From Ascaris suum (Eukaryota; Nematoda; Chromadorea; Rhabditida; Ascarididae): 64,000 bases of DNA. The stretch is from positions 1,257,214 to 1,321,213 of the forward strand of contig CM024170.1 in NCBI GenBank assembly GCA_013433145.1, given 5' to 3'. Every line of letters begins with the position of its first letter. The first letter of the stretch is position 1. Position numbers and translations under genes: made by a program. The notes under the pieces were generated by a model. That model saw only the letters and a program-made list of their open reading frames with translations. It had not been told where the DNA came from and searched no databases. Positions 25,800 to 36,939 of the stretch are shown piece after piece.

Positions 25800-28607
25800 T
25801 TTCTATTAATATCCAATTAGATCATTCGGCAACACGACCAAAATCACAGTGAAACTCTATGAAATCCAGAAGGTAATCGGTCAATAAACTTCCGAATCTT
25901 CAGCAAAAAGCTTTCGTCTACAGGTCAATCCGTTTACACACCAGAATTAGCATGATTTCTGATACGCTATCTTGTAGGACGGTCAGTAACGACACCATGT
26001 GGTAGAGAAAGGGATCCGTCCAATTTAATTTCAAAGTCTATCTTCTCTCACCCCCCCCCCCCTCCCCCTCTACACAGCAAAAGGATAATTTGAATGAAAC
26101 TCCCTCATCATTGACGGTATGAAATGCTTTGGGATAATTGATATATACAACCCTAATCTGAACTCAATCATTTAGCGCTAAGACGCAATGATTAAAACAG
26201 GTCAAATAGTTGAGAAATTGGTGATTTTCCCTATAAGAAACCAATTTGGTTTGGGGTGAACAAATTGTTTCGTAGGAAATGACATTGAAGAGATATCTCA
26301 AAGGTCATTCCCATGATTCTGCACTCAGAGAATGATAAGGAGAAATATCTAATGATTAGAGATTTTATATGAAGGCGACTTCTTGCGTAACAGGGAAACG
26401 AGAGTATTGCAAGCTTCCGCCGATAAGAAATCAAAAAAACTTTTAAGAGATCACTTAAAAGGAAATGACAACGAATAAAAAACACCGTCAGAGATCCGTC
26501 GGCTTTAAGACAAAAGAAGGCACATCATTGGAAATGAGAGATATCTTATCACTACGAGATCTGATAGCACTATCAATGATGATAAGACGCATAGCTATTG
26601 CATACTTGAAATGCGTAGAGCGAATGTGGAAAACAATAAGTGAGGATTTCCAGAATTGAGGAGCTTTAAGCGGAACTCTAACCGCATGAAGCTAACTTTC
26701 TAAATTCAAAAATCGAGATGGATCGGAAATGAAATATTATAGAAAAAGTTATATTTGAAAAAAAAATGAAATACACTTAAAAAAAACATGCAATACTTGC
26801 AAGTAGAAATTCAGGTAGAAAAATACCCTCAAGAATAAAATTAAGCCTTTATCGCATGTGAACAACGACAAGATGTTTGTCATACTTCTGTAATAACGTT
26901 TCTCTAACTAAAAAAAATACAAGTATAAAGGACATCGGATCATGTCATAAAGCTTAATAAAGCCATCCCAACTTACCCACCTACCTCGTCGGGAAGAAAT
27001 CATATATATATATATCATCGCTCAATGTGATCTGTCAAAATCACCTCTACAACAGCGCAACATATAAGCACTAATGATAAATAAACAACAATGAGCATAA
27101 TCCAACAACATTCCCGTTCATTATCGATATTTCTGTACAAATATACACCATTCAGGTAGGTACATGCACAGCGTTACCTTGTCCAGAAGTGGTCACCAAC
27201 CGATATCAATCAATAAAACCATCTAATTCCATTAAACCATCCCTATAGAGGGAACATGTCCTTTGTTTCCATAGAACAGAGTATTCATCGAACTAAATTT
27301 TGAAAAGAAAAAAGAATTTCCTCGAAATGCAACTAAGAAGCTGTTAGTGATTGTCAAGCTTACTTACTGAGTATAGAGGCAACTCAATGATGCGGCATAG
27401 ATAACGTCAAATCGCGATAAAAAAGAGATCGTTTATGTATAAGGCAACAGGTGAACTATAACATGATATATGCATACATATGACATTCAAAATCTCTTGA
27501 AGTATATATCCGACCCATAACCGATTAGGAAGACCTTCCGAAAATGAGAAAAAGCCACCACAAAAACCTCGGAAAATTTATAGCGTTCTAGAATAAACAG
27601 TTCACCAGAACAGGAAATCAAAAAAAAAAAACCACCGAAGAACCCGAGAAGACGTTACGTTCATATTCACTGGGCAAAGTATTCTAAGCTTTCAAATAAC
27701 TGATGAAAAAAAGAAAAAGTTTGATGTAATGAACAATGAATGGTCCATAAAGATAACCCGACTTCTATTTCGACCTCTCCAAAGATTTCGAGACGAGAAT
27801 AGATCGAATATGATGTGAATGAATACGCGATCCTTAGGATGTTCATCACCTGGAAGTGCTGATTTCAAAGATATGTCCAATAACCGATAATGTTGCCAAT
27901 TCTTTGCAAAGGTCCTAAATTCAGTTCAAAGGTACTTCTTAATTGTCCACCTCTTGCATCAGGACTTTTTGCACGGATGACGCAAAGTAACCAGCATAAA
28001 AATTTCACAGAACATATCCGATGTGCTCAGAATTGTCCCTCCAAATGAGTGAACATCAGTGAATGTTACACTGTTATTGACAACACTTTTCTGACTGTAA
28101 GACAAATAACAATGAACTCGAGGATATTAAGTCAAAAACTTTTTTAACCGATGTTCCTTCTAACGATATTATCCAAGTTATAGAGATTGTAGATGGACCC
28201 CGAAAAAAAAATCCACTCCCTTCAAAGAAAACTCTCCTCAGAGTTCTTCGCTCTTCGTCGACTCCTATATGCAACGTCTATTATAAAAGATTTTTATAAT
28301 ATAGCATTCCTTCCCCACTTCCTGAACTACAACACCTTCGAGAATGCCCTGAAGTTTTAATTCATGTCGGTTCCGAGCTTTCGAGTTGCTCTGAGCAAAA
28401 CAATTAGGCATCAATCAAGTATATGTGATGTTTAACCTTAACAAACAGCATTGCGTTGTTGAAACATCCAACTTTTACTCTAATGTAAAATTTGTAACTG
28501 AAAATATACACGAAGGTTCAATTTTCGTGCCCATCAAAAGTCAGTTCCGATCCTTGAAAACGAAAAAAACGGATCTTGATGAATGACCACATCCTGGGGA
28601 TAAAACA
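25800..28607. other. Region downstream of the NYN-domain gene; no gene identified
   Basis: The plus strand is rich in A and C across this stretch, so the minus strand is T/G-rich, as in introns or 3' sequence of minus-strand genes here. Several short minus-strand ORFs exist (for example near 27850-27980 and 28074-28274), but none matches a family or has a clear splice partner. There is a C-rich tract at about 26051-26070 and a short AT run near 27003-27017. Confidence 0.45.
26051..26069. repeat. C-rich tract
   Basis: A run of about 12 C followed by CCCCC after a T, directly visible. It is G-rich on the minus strand, the sense strand of the nearest large gene. Confidence 0.85.
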
Positions 28608-30119
28608 TTACAAGAACATAAGATGTCCATATGAAAACTCGTAAATTCCAAAAACCTCAATCAGATAAAGGAAACGTTTCATCTGTTTTCCTTCTAACCC
28701 ATGGTCAAGCGTAATAATATAAACCAACGAGGCATTCATTATGTGTTGCAAAGATCGACCCACGTACAATTTTATGAGATCGTGTGCAGCTGCAAAGTCG
28801 TCATCGAATAGTATAAGATCGGAGTCGACCGATGTTTCTCCATCCTTGCGTCGATCCTCATCGATAGTATCGGAAAAATCGTCGTCAAAAATAATTAAAT
28901 CTGACAGCTCAGACATTGCTTCATCTTCGTGTCGTTGTTGATGAGGACCTCGATGCTCGTTTACTTTGGCAACATTATCATTGTCACACTTCAACGAATC
29001 CCCAATAACGTGCATACTAGTCTTATTGAGGTGATCAGTATCGTAATCTGATTCTCCTGTTTCGAGCCAAGCTTGTTTTACTAGTTCAGCGACGTCCTTC
29101 TCTTTTGCCCCGCGGGGATATTGATTATTCAAGAGACTATCCAACTTTTCCAGTAGTTTGGATTGTTTTAATAGAGTTAACTGCCAATTTCTTGCAAGTT
29201 CAGCGATTGCCGCATCACCATCAACACGTGTTTGAAACACGAGGACTTGGTCAGTTGTCGGGAATGTGCCGGAAAAACAAGGTAAATCCAACGGCACTAA
29301 GATCCTTCGCTCGTTATTTTGACTAAAAAAGATTAAATCGACTATAGGAAGGAAATCGATAGGCAATTCCTCCATAAACGTTGCGTTATTCGTCCGCTTC
29401 CCTTTCTTTCTCAGCCTATCACCCACCTCTAATACAGATTGTCCTGCAACACCTTTCCATTCCAGTACCTGCTCATCTTCATCTATGGAGCCTGTCTCAT
29501 ATACAGAGTCACTCTTATCCTCCATGTCCGGAGCATTCATGATCCTCGACGGTGTCGATCCATTGTCATTCGTTCTTCTCATTGACTTATCAACCATATC
29601 GATACGAGGGATAATATCAGATGTAACCAACACTCCATAAGCCTTCCTTGCAAGGTTTCTGATAGTGAATGGGAAATTTCTTTCTTCATTTACAAACTGC
29701 ACTAATTTTAATTCAACAATTTGACGCAGTAAGTGTGTATCATCGATGAGAGCACTCATGTCATACGAGCGGGTTCCATTCGCGGCACGTTCATCATAAA
29801 TCGATGGCATTAAGACGAGTGTTTTATGACCACGTGAGATAAACGTGAATAGCGTTTTAACGAGAACCATAACCGGAAATTTGCGTGCAGCTTTATAATC
29901 TCGCCATAAATCCTTATGCATATAATTCCGTTTCAAGTTGATGTGACCATAAAGTTGATAGCTATCGTCGTATCCGTGCGCTACACCTGGACCATCGATG
30001 AACACCTGAATATCTGCATCTTTTACTCGTAAAAAGCGTGATAACGAATGCACACCTGAGCTTGCCTTCGAAGAGACACCTATATGTTTCATTAAGATTC
30101 TTGTAAATCGATCCCTCAT
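28608..30119 (-). CDS. Single-exon protein with divergent NYN/ZC3H12A (Regnase/RDE-8)-like nuclease domain
   Basis: An uninterrupted 503-codon frame starts at ATG 30119, seven bases after an acceptor-like GGATTCAG, so it is probably trans-spliced. Residues 36-170 resemble the NYN (PIN-like) fold of ZC3H12A-type endoribonucleases. DIQVFIDGPGVAHG (36-49) matches the first strand with the catalytic Asp (D42), SRGHKTLVLMPSIYDE (95-110) matches the RGH…VFVP block, and RNLARKAYGVLVTSD (154-168) matches the LA…DGIIVSND block. The acidic pair normally found in the YDD segment is not seen (FPF instead), and about 85 residues are inserted before LIFFSQNNERRILVPLDLP. No CCCH zinc finger is seen. Residues 310-503 are polar, with two SDLI(I/L)FDDDF repeats (406-415, 433-442). 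The domain call rests on remembered motifs only. Activity may be reduced or lost. A donor near codon 450 could shorten the C-terminus. Confidence 0.5.
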   Translation of the reverse strand: MRDRFTRILMKHIGVSSKASSGVHSLSRFLRVKDADIQVFIDGPGVAHGYDDSYQLYGHINLKRNYMHKDLWRDYKAARKFPVMVLVKTLFTFISRGHKTLVLMPSIYDERAANGTRSYDMSALIDDTHLLRQIVELKLVQFVNEERNFPFTIRNLARKAYGVLVTSDIIPRIDMVDKSMRRTNDNGSTPSRIMNAPDMEDKSDSVYETGSIDEDEQVLEWKGVAGQSVLEVGDRLRKKGKRTNNATFMEELPIDFLPIVDLIFFSQNNERRILVPLDLPCFSGTFPTTDQVLVFQTRVDGDAAIAELARNWQLTLLKQSKLLEKLDSLLNNQYPRGAKEKDVAELVKQAWLETGESDYDTDHLNKTSMHVIGDSLKCDNDNVAKVNEHRGPHQQRHEDEAMSELSDLIIFDDDFSDTIDEDRRKDGETSVDSDLILFDDDFAAAHDLIKLYVGRSLQHIMNASLVYIITLDHGLEGKQMKRFLYLIEVFGIYEFSYGHLMFL

Positions 30120-30126
30120 CTAATTG

Positions 30127-32040
30127 CTGAATCCAAATATAATAATAGCGTTGTTTTTGTCTTTGAAAGTCAATTAACGAATATAACCTCGTGTTCAAAC
30201 TCAGCTGCAAACTTAAATATGACATGCTCCTCGTCTAGGTTCTTAGCTAACAGATGTAAAGAATTAATTGAATAATCAGCCAGAAACTTTTTGGCAAGTA
30301 ATCAGCATTCTTCATGCGTTCACTGGATATATTTAAGGACCGGCTGATTAAGAAGCACAGGAGTTTCTCTACCGTTATGAATGGGGCAAATTTAGTTCCC
30401 CCATCCCTCCACTGAATAAAAGGTGCATCCATCAAACAACATATAAAATGATCGCAACCTTTTTTCATATTTAATGATAATTTTCAAAAAAATCCATAAT
30501 TTATCTGCATTCGGCGTATTTAATCTAACCAATAGAAGTTGGAAATCACATCTAGAAAATAAGAAGATGTTTTAACAAATGACCGGTCTCAACGGATCAC
30601 AGCCTCGAGCGGCGATATAGGGAAAAACCTCGTCGGTGGCGACGATCACTGATAAACGATGCCCTTCAGCGTCACGTTCCCGAGATGACATCCATGCTCT
30701 ACGCATATTTTCTTATTGCCGGCTAAAAATCGAAGTGGGAAATTACTACTAGTTGAAAGGAAGTGAACGTTCTCAGTAATCGTTGAGATTGGAGGCTAAT
30801 AAAGCGATATGCTCAAACGCAACAAGCACATATTAAAATATGATAAAATTAAGGCTGCAACAGGTACACTAGCGAAAAAGCACGGGTGGACGCTCGGAGT
30901 GCGAACTACGAACGCTTACGCACATGCCCTTACTTGGTACCACCTTTTTCCTATCAGTAACTTCTTATTTCTGTTGTGTCAGAGGTGAGGAAGTTGGTGC
31001 CAGAGGCCAGGAAGGAAGGATCCAAACCGGTGGCAAGCGGCCTGGAAAGAAATCTGCTCCTATCAAAAAACCCGGACCTGAAATCTAATCGAATGCCTTG
31101 GAAAGTTTCATTTTCACGGGCTTTTGAACGCGTACTTGTGGCCTTCCTATTGGCTAATTTCTGATGACGTTTCCAATCGTGATGTTTGTCCTCTTCAAAC
31201 ACTCCAGGGGCAAAACGTTTGGGGAAAGTTGAGCCAGCACTCTAACAGAAAGTGTTTGCGACCCTGATAACTCGTTGTGGACACTATGAAAAGACTCCCT
31301 GCATACCCTCTCAGTTAAATTTCGACCATGTGACTCTCAGTTATATAGTAACATACAAAAACCTGAAGCACTTATAGAGTTTTCTGTCCAGGAACCTGCT
31401 GTAAAGCGTTCAAATCCGAGCACACCCTGCTTCGTCACAGCACAAGTTACATGTCGCTATACTTTGCGGAGCGCACCCTTCCATCCTTTCTTTCCTCCCG
31501 CCGACAGCAAAAAAACGCCTGAAGTGGAGCTTACTTTGCGGAGCAGAAAGGACTCAAAAGGAATCTTAAGCAGGATATCTGCCGACGTATCACCAAAATG
31601 ACGACTTTCCGAGCATTTTTTGAAGACAAAACTTTCAACGCCGAAAACGACCGGACAATACGAGAAATGAGTGCCGACAAATCCGAGTAGCAACAACTAG
31701 CGCAAATGAGTTTCATCTGTTGCAGCTATAAAACAAAATGTAATGAAAAATGCACGATCAATCTAACCATGTGAAATGAATAAAATTATAGAAATAAATA
31801 CAACAAGAGGGGGGGGGGGGGAACATTTTGGAAACTGTGGAGATACGCGGTTTAAACTGCTTGAAATAACTTTTGCATTTTCTGTAGGGAAATAAATTGC
31901 ATTAAAAAATAATAAAAGTAAAATAAGACATGTATTCGTTTCGCACATGCTTGATCGGAAAGAGGGATTTAATTGTTGAATTAAAGATGGGTTGTTAAAT
32001 ATTTTTCATGTTAGAGAGCTGCTGCTTCATCCATTTCCGC
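30127..32040. other. Spacer upstream of the NYN-domain gene; no gene recognised
   Basis: This stretch holds short ORFs on both strands without family resemblance. It includes GC-richer patches at 30.6-31.1 kb, the word TACTTTGCGGAGC repeated at about 31460 and 31530, and a G13 tract at 31809-31821. The promoter or outron of the NYN-domain gene should lie just above 30127. Confidence 0.5.
31809..31821. repeat. Mono-G tract, 13 bases
   Basis: An uninterrupted run of 13 G on the plus strand, in the spacer just before the mariner relic. Confidence 0.9.
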
Positions 32041-32690
32041 TTGGGAAATTATGACCCCACCGATCTGTGTCGATCAGAACGACCATCGGAAGTCAATGTC
32101 GATCAATTGTAGCACCTCGTGGAGGATGGTGGACATGAAAGAACTTATTTGTTCGTCTTCACTCTGTCACCATTCCGCCATCAACCTATTCATAAGCTTA
32201 GAAAAGCCCAAAAATTTGGTCGGTGGATACCACAAAAACCGATGAAGGAGAGCCAAGGTCTATGAAAAACCTCTCTCGCAGCCATCTGCATGCAAACCAT
32301 ATAGCGAAGTACTAGTGGGTGTGCACCGGAAAACAGCCATCGCTCGAGCCAAAAAAAGGCCTTCAATCCAAAAAAAGAAGGTATAGCACCTGTTAAGGTA
32401 TTCAGGGAGCAACCATTACCAGCAGTTAAAAAAACAATAATGGGTCAAAAACTCCTGGAATCACGTCCGCAGCTAAGGGAAGTTTGCTTTCTGCACAACA
32501 ACGCGAGGCCAAAAGTCGGCAAACAGACCTGTCCTATCGTTGTCAACCTCGGTTAGTTAGAGCCCAGACTTGGCTACTTCACACTATCCGCTTGTCAGGG
32601 TTCAACAATTACTTAGGAATTATAAGGTTCGATGATTGCCAGAACCTCAAAGAAAAACGAGGTTCATTTTTCTGATCGTCGTCGTCGAAT
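32041..32690 (+). pseudogene. Decayed mariner-family transposase
   Basis: Plus-strand translation across several frames recovers, in the correct order, the landmarks of a mariner (Tc1/mariner superfamily) transposase. SERPSEVNVDQL followed by HLVED (about 32074-32130) resembles the GRPSE…LVE segment between the HTH motifs. HKLRKAQKFGRWIPQ (32191-32235) resembles HxLGKxxKLGxWVP. LLESRPQLREVCFLHNNARP (about 32451-32510) carries the second catalytic acidic region, with Asn where the catalytic Asp (HDNARPH) is expected. RFDDCQN (near 32626) matches the C-terminal region. In-frame stops and frameshifts separate the blocks, the first catalytic Asp region is not clear and no terminal inverted repeats were found, so the element is dead. 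Confidence 0.75.
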
Positions 32691-33658
32691 TTATTAATAA
32701 TAGGAATTAAGTTAGTTTCCATAGCATTGCTAAGAAATACTCAATAGTGAGTGATAAATGAATTTGTAAACTACAATTGTTTCCTTTATTTTTGAAAGTC
32801 GTAATTCTTTCTTCACAAAGCAATAAGATAGAAAAACAAAACAACTTATGAAGGCAAATGAAACAAAAAGATCAATGAAGAGAAAAATGAACGAAGAAGA
32901 TTGTTGAGGAATTGCAGAAATACTATCGTTCATAGTTATTGAAATGAAACTAATATTAGTGAAATTTATATTTTGAGTAATTTTTAAATTCCTTTAAAAG
33001 TTTCTAATTTGCGGAATTTTTACTCAACAAGGCGAAATATTCCTCAAAAAAAAAAACTCTTTTTTCGTAATCTCCGCAGACGAAGAGCCGTTCGATCGAA
33101 TCGAACGTCAATAAACGCATTTCTAAATTTTATAGCAATACGTTATTCAACGGTTGTTGTAGAAAATTGCTCTATTATATCAACTTTCTCGTCATTTCTA
33201 TGGATTACTTTCCTAAGCGCTAAAAAAAAGCCGAATTTCTGCCATTTTTCTCGACTCAAGATGAAATTGCGTTAATCCTCCTCTCCTCCCTTTTTCGGAT
33301 GCGCTATAGGGCATTTTGCAACGTCTTGACCACTTCAAGCTTTGCCAGTTCCCTTCAGATTCAAAACTTTCCCAGTAAATGCAACTTCCCCAGTGATGTC
33401 ATCGAACCCGTTGCCCTGTCCATTATTCTTCTATATCAACACATTATGTCCGCACAAACTTCGAAAGACATTCCTTATCGAACTGCCATTCTAGGGTAAC
33501 CTCTCACTCTCAGTTCCCACACTCTCTCACCTCTGTAAAGAATTGTTTCCAGTTTAACTTCTATGGTTTATATATCTTTTCTTGTATTTTATACTATTCA
33601 CTCTGTGCTGTTTGTTTACCGCAACACCGCATTCGATTACCTTACTTCATTTATTGAT

Positions 33659-33751
33659 GGCTTTAATGAGTGCTCCCAGTGTTGAGAACCTCAATGGTTC
33701 TCTCGAAAACTCTCCGAGTATCTCGAGCTTCGCACTACCCGAACCTTCAGG
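33659..33751 (+). CDS. Possible coding exon, unidentified
   Basis: An ATG-initiated plus-strand frame (MALMSAPSVENLNG, then a Ser/Pro/Leu-rich stretch) runs to a donor-like CTTCAG/GTATCT. Composition is coding-like, but the opposite strand is open over the same interval and no acceptor or partner exon was found. If real, it could be an alternative 5' exon of the long plus-strand gene that starts at 36940. Confidence 0.22.
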
Positions 33752-34099
33752 TATCTTTCTGAAAATTCCCCAGGTGTTTCGAAATTCGACCTCACGATGT
33801 GGGCAGTTGCAACGAAACTCAATGTGGAATATCGTCCAACTTTGAGTTGCAGCCATCGAATTTGCTAAGGTAGTCCTTTGGTTTTGTGTAAAGTGCCATA
33901 TTGCCCACCTGTGCACCTGCAATATGCACCTTTTGTATCTTCAATAAACTTTGCAACAAAAAAAACCCCCATATAAATATGAATAAATTAAATATGAATA
34001 AACTTCCAATCAATGAAATAATATTCAGCTGCAATAGTTCAATGAATTCAAATCAACATACTTGATGATCGTTTTCTCTGTTTGTCTCTTCATAGATCA

Positions 34100-35300
34100 A
34101 TGTATCTCTTCGATGTGTCCTCTCGGAGAGAAAATTCTTCGACGGTAGCTGAGGGGAGTTGAGGGGAGAACGTGCCCGCTCGTGGCGACACAGCGCGGCC
34201 GCCGCGCGAAAAGACTCCCGTATTTGCCGCCTCTCTCTTTCCGCCTAGGTTGTTGCAAGAATTCGAGTAGACCTTCCAACACCTTGCTAATTTTATGACG
34301 GTGGAGAATTTTGTCTGTAGTTATGCGGTATTACGTCATCTTCGTCCGATAATGATTGAAAAACCAATCGATATTATTTGTTGGTACTTTTGTAATCTTT
34401 AGCTATGTAATAATTTAATGAAAAGTGCTTTATCTCTTCATCAATTAATGCCTTAGAAAGTCACGGCTCTTTCTTTTGTTCAACTTCTTCTTCAAAGAAG
34501 ATTCATTGGTGATTTTATTGATCTTCTTTTATTCAATCCGTTGCAGTTAGTTCGATGCTTCGTTCATTCGATCTTAGTTCATATAAGGCATCTTGTGCAT
34601 TTCCGGAGGTCAAATTGCACGTTCAATAATATAGCGATGTTGTCATATTGCACGCACCGTTCGAATAACGTAACGAGAAAGTTGTCGATATCTGAGGTGA
34701 AATTGCAGCATTACCTTCGCAAATATTCGCTAAAAAATCTCGCCGCCATCGGCGGAAGAGCCATCATCCATTGAGTAATAATTTTTGCATCAATTAAACC
34801 TGTTCGCTGTCGTATATGCCGAATGCGATCTCTATAAATCCGTCTCTATGCTTATATTGTCATGTTAATTATGTTAACTGCTAGTGGCGGCAGCGTTCCC
34901 CTCGTCCCAAGCTCCAAGTTCCCGCCAAGCAAGTCAGCATTCATTGCCGAAGATTTGTTACACCACCGCCAAGGTGCAGTGGAGACATAGAGAGGGGGGG
35001 GGGGCTTGCAAACATAGGAAATAGAAGTGCTTGCTCCAAACGGTGGAAATTTTGAGAAAAAGGGTCCTCATTTAGTATAGATTGCAATATCAGACAGCCA
35101 TACATACTTTGTGGAGAATATGTGCGATTAGTATTTCACTTCGGGTTTGCAGCAGTGTCATTTTTCTAGGTCTCAAGCCGCAAAATTCTATAGGGATCCT
35201 CAGCAAGCGGAGGAATGGGGCCGGTGGGCGCGAGGGGGGTTAAGAAAGAGGGCGCACGCGGCAATGGTACCAGCTCATGCGGAAGGCCACATTCGAATAT
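34100..35300 (+). promoter_or_regulatory. GC-rich islands upstream of the long plus-strand gene
   Basis: Three GC-rich patches (about 34130-34250 with a GCGCGGCCGCCGCGCG core, 34880-34990 and 35200-35290) stand out from AT-rich surroundings, 1.6-2.8 kb before the first coding exon. They are reasonable candidates for a promoter region. No TATA box or initiator is convincing, and some of the patches could be repeat insertions. Confidence 0.3.
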
Positions 35301-36939
35301 GCTATTCTCTCTGTTTCGGTTTTATCAGTCTAACTTATGAGATGCTTTATCTTATTACGCTTGTTGTACTTCCGGTTTAATCGCTATATTTTCACATTAA
35401 ATGACATCATTACATTCTTCCCTTTATACAGCCTATCTTGTGATCTTCACAATTTAACAAATTCGGCATATTTTAGAGGTGATGCATCGTATTGATGTAA
35501 TTGGCCAAGGGGGTATAAATAGAGAGATACGGTAATCGAAAATTTTCTTCAATTTTATGAGATAGTAAAACTACTATATGCACATCATATTGGGAAAATT
35601 AATCGGCATTTATTCTGAAATAGAAATAAAGTAGTTGAAAAGAGATGAAAATGAATGGAAACGCGCTGACATGAGTTTTTTTTTAATCTCAGATTTCCGC
35701 GCACCAACATCCACAGAATAAAATGCATCTTCGTCGTTAACGCGTTGAATCCTCTTCAATTCACTATTCAATTAAACAAGATGGTTGTTCTATTGATAGC
35801 AATATTATTATGCGCGAAAAAGTTTCAATCAAATTGAAGTTCTTATCTAATCGGAAGCTATAATTTCATGTATTTTTAAATATTAGTTATTCATAGTTGG
35901 GAGTATTTTCACTCAGATGTATCAGGTATAATTCTTAGATGAGAGTATGCTCACCTGAGGTAGAGTTATCGAAACGAAATCGTCATTTCCATTTTTTTTT
36001 TTTTTTGAAATTGCGGCAATGGGTGGTATGGTAGTTCAACGGGCTTTTTTTTTTTTTAAACTATAGCTGCAGACATTTTTTATGAACATTTCATGTCGCC
36101 TCCCATACGCCTCATCCGATCGAAGCAAAGATAAGGCTTTTTTTTGATTTTGATCTCTTGGAAAGTTTTTATTGAATATTTTCCCTTCTAAGATCTCTAC
36201 AAGTAGATATGGAATATCACGATGCTACCTATGGACGCAGTCGGTAATTTTTTGAACCTCATTGAGGCGCATAATTTCCGCCTTCCTTCAATTAAATGAA
36301 ACAGGTTGTGTTTCGTGGGGCGTCATGTTTGCTGAACATCGAATTTTTTTCGAAATTTTTAGAATCTAGTTTAATTTTACAAAGAGGGATCTACATTCAT
36401 AGCATTCATTAAGCAGCTCATCTCCCTGAAATAGACACATCTTCGGTGTATAGCACACTTTTCGCATTCTGAGTGAATCATATGGCGCATTTGTCACGTG
36501 ACGATCTAGCACTGATCGGCTTCCTTCAGAAAGTTTCATGCTGGCTGGCGTGTTTTCCTGATTTTTTTCGATCAGGTAGAAGGGTTGATTTGAAGTTGAG
36601 CTGGACTTTCCGCAAATGGGAAATAAGCTTTGCGGGAAATATCGTTGTAATGTTGGAATATTTCTTTTAGAATGCTGGATGTTGGAGAATACAGCCTTCA
36701 CCGTTCCTTTGTCTGTTTTCTGTAATAATGAGTCCGAAAAAAGCTTTAAACTCGTACTTCTCTCCACTCAAAGGAGTTATCATTTTTCCCCGTTTGTGAT
36801 ACTTATAGCCTAAAGCAAAATTTCGATGTTTTCCTCGTTGTTATTGATTCGTGCCAAACGGCTGTCTCTAATCTCTTCAATTTTTTTCTCGGCTGTTATC
36901 TGATCATTGTTTCTTTTCGTAACACGGTCTTTTTTTCAG

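Noticed and set aside
36297..36304. TGAAACAG, complement of the C. elegans piRNA (Ruby) motif core
   Set aside because: I noticed only this occurrence, with no clustering, so there is no support for a piRNA cluster.
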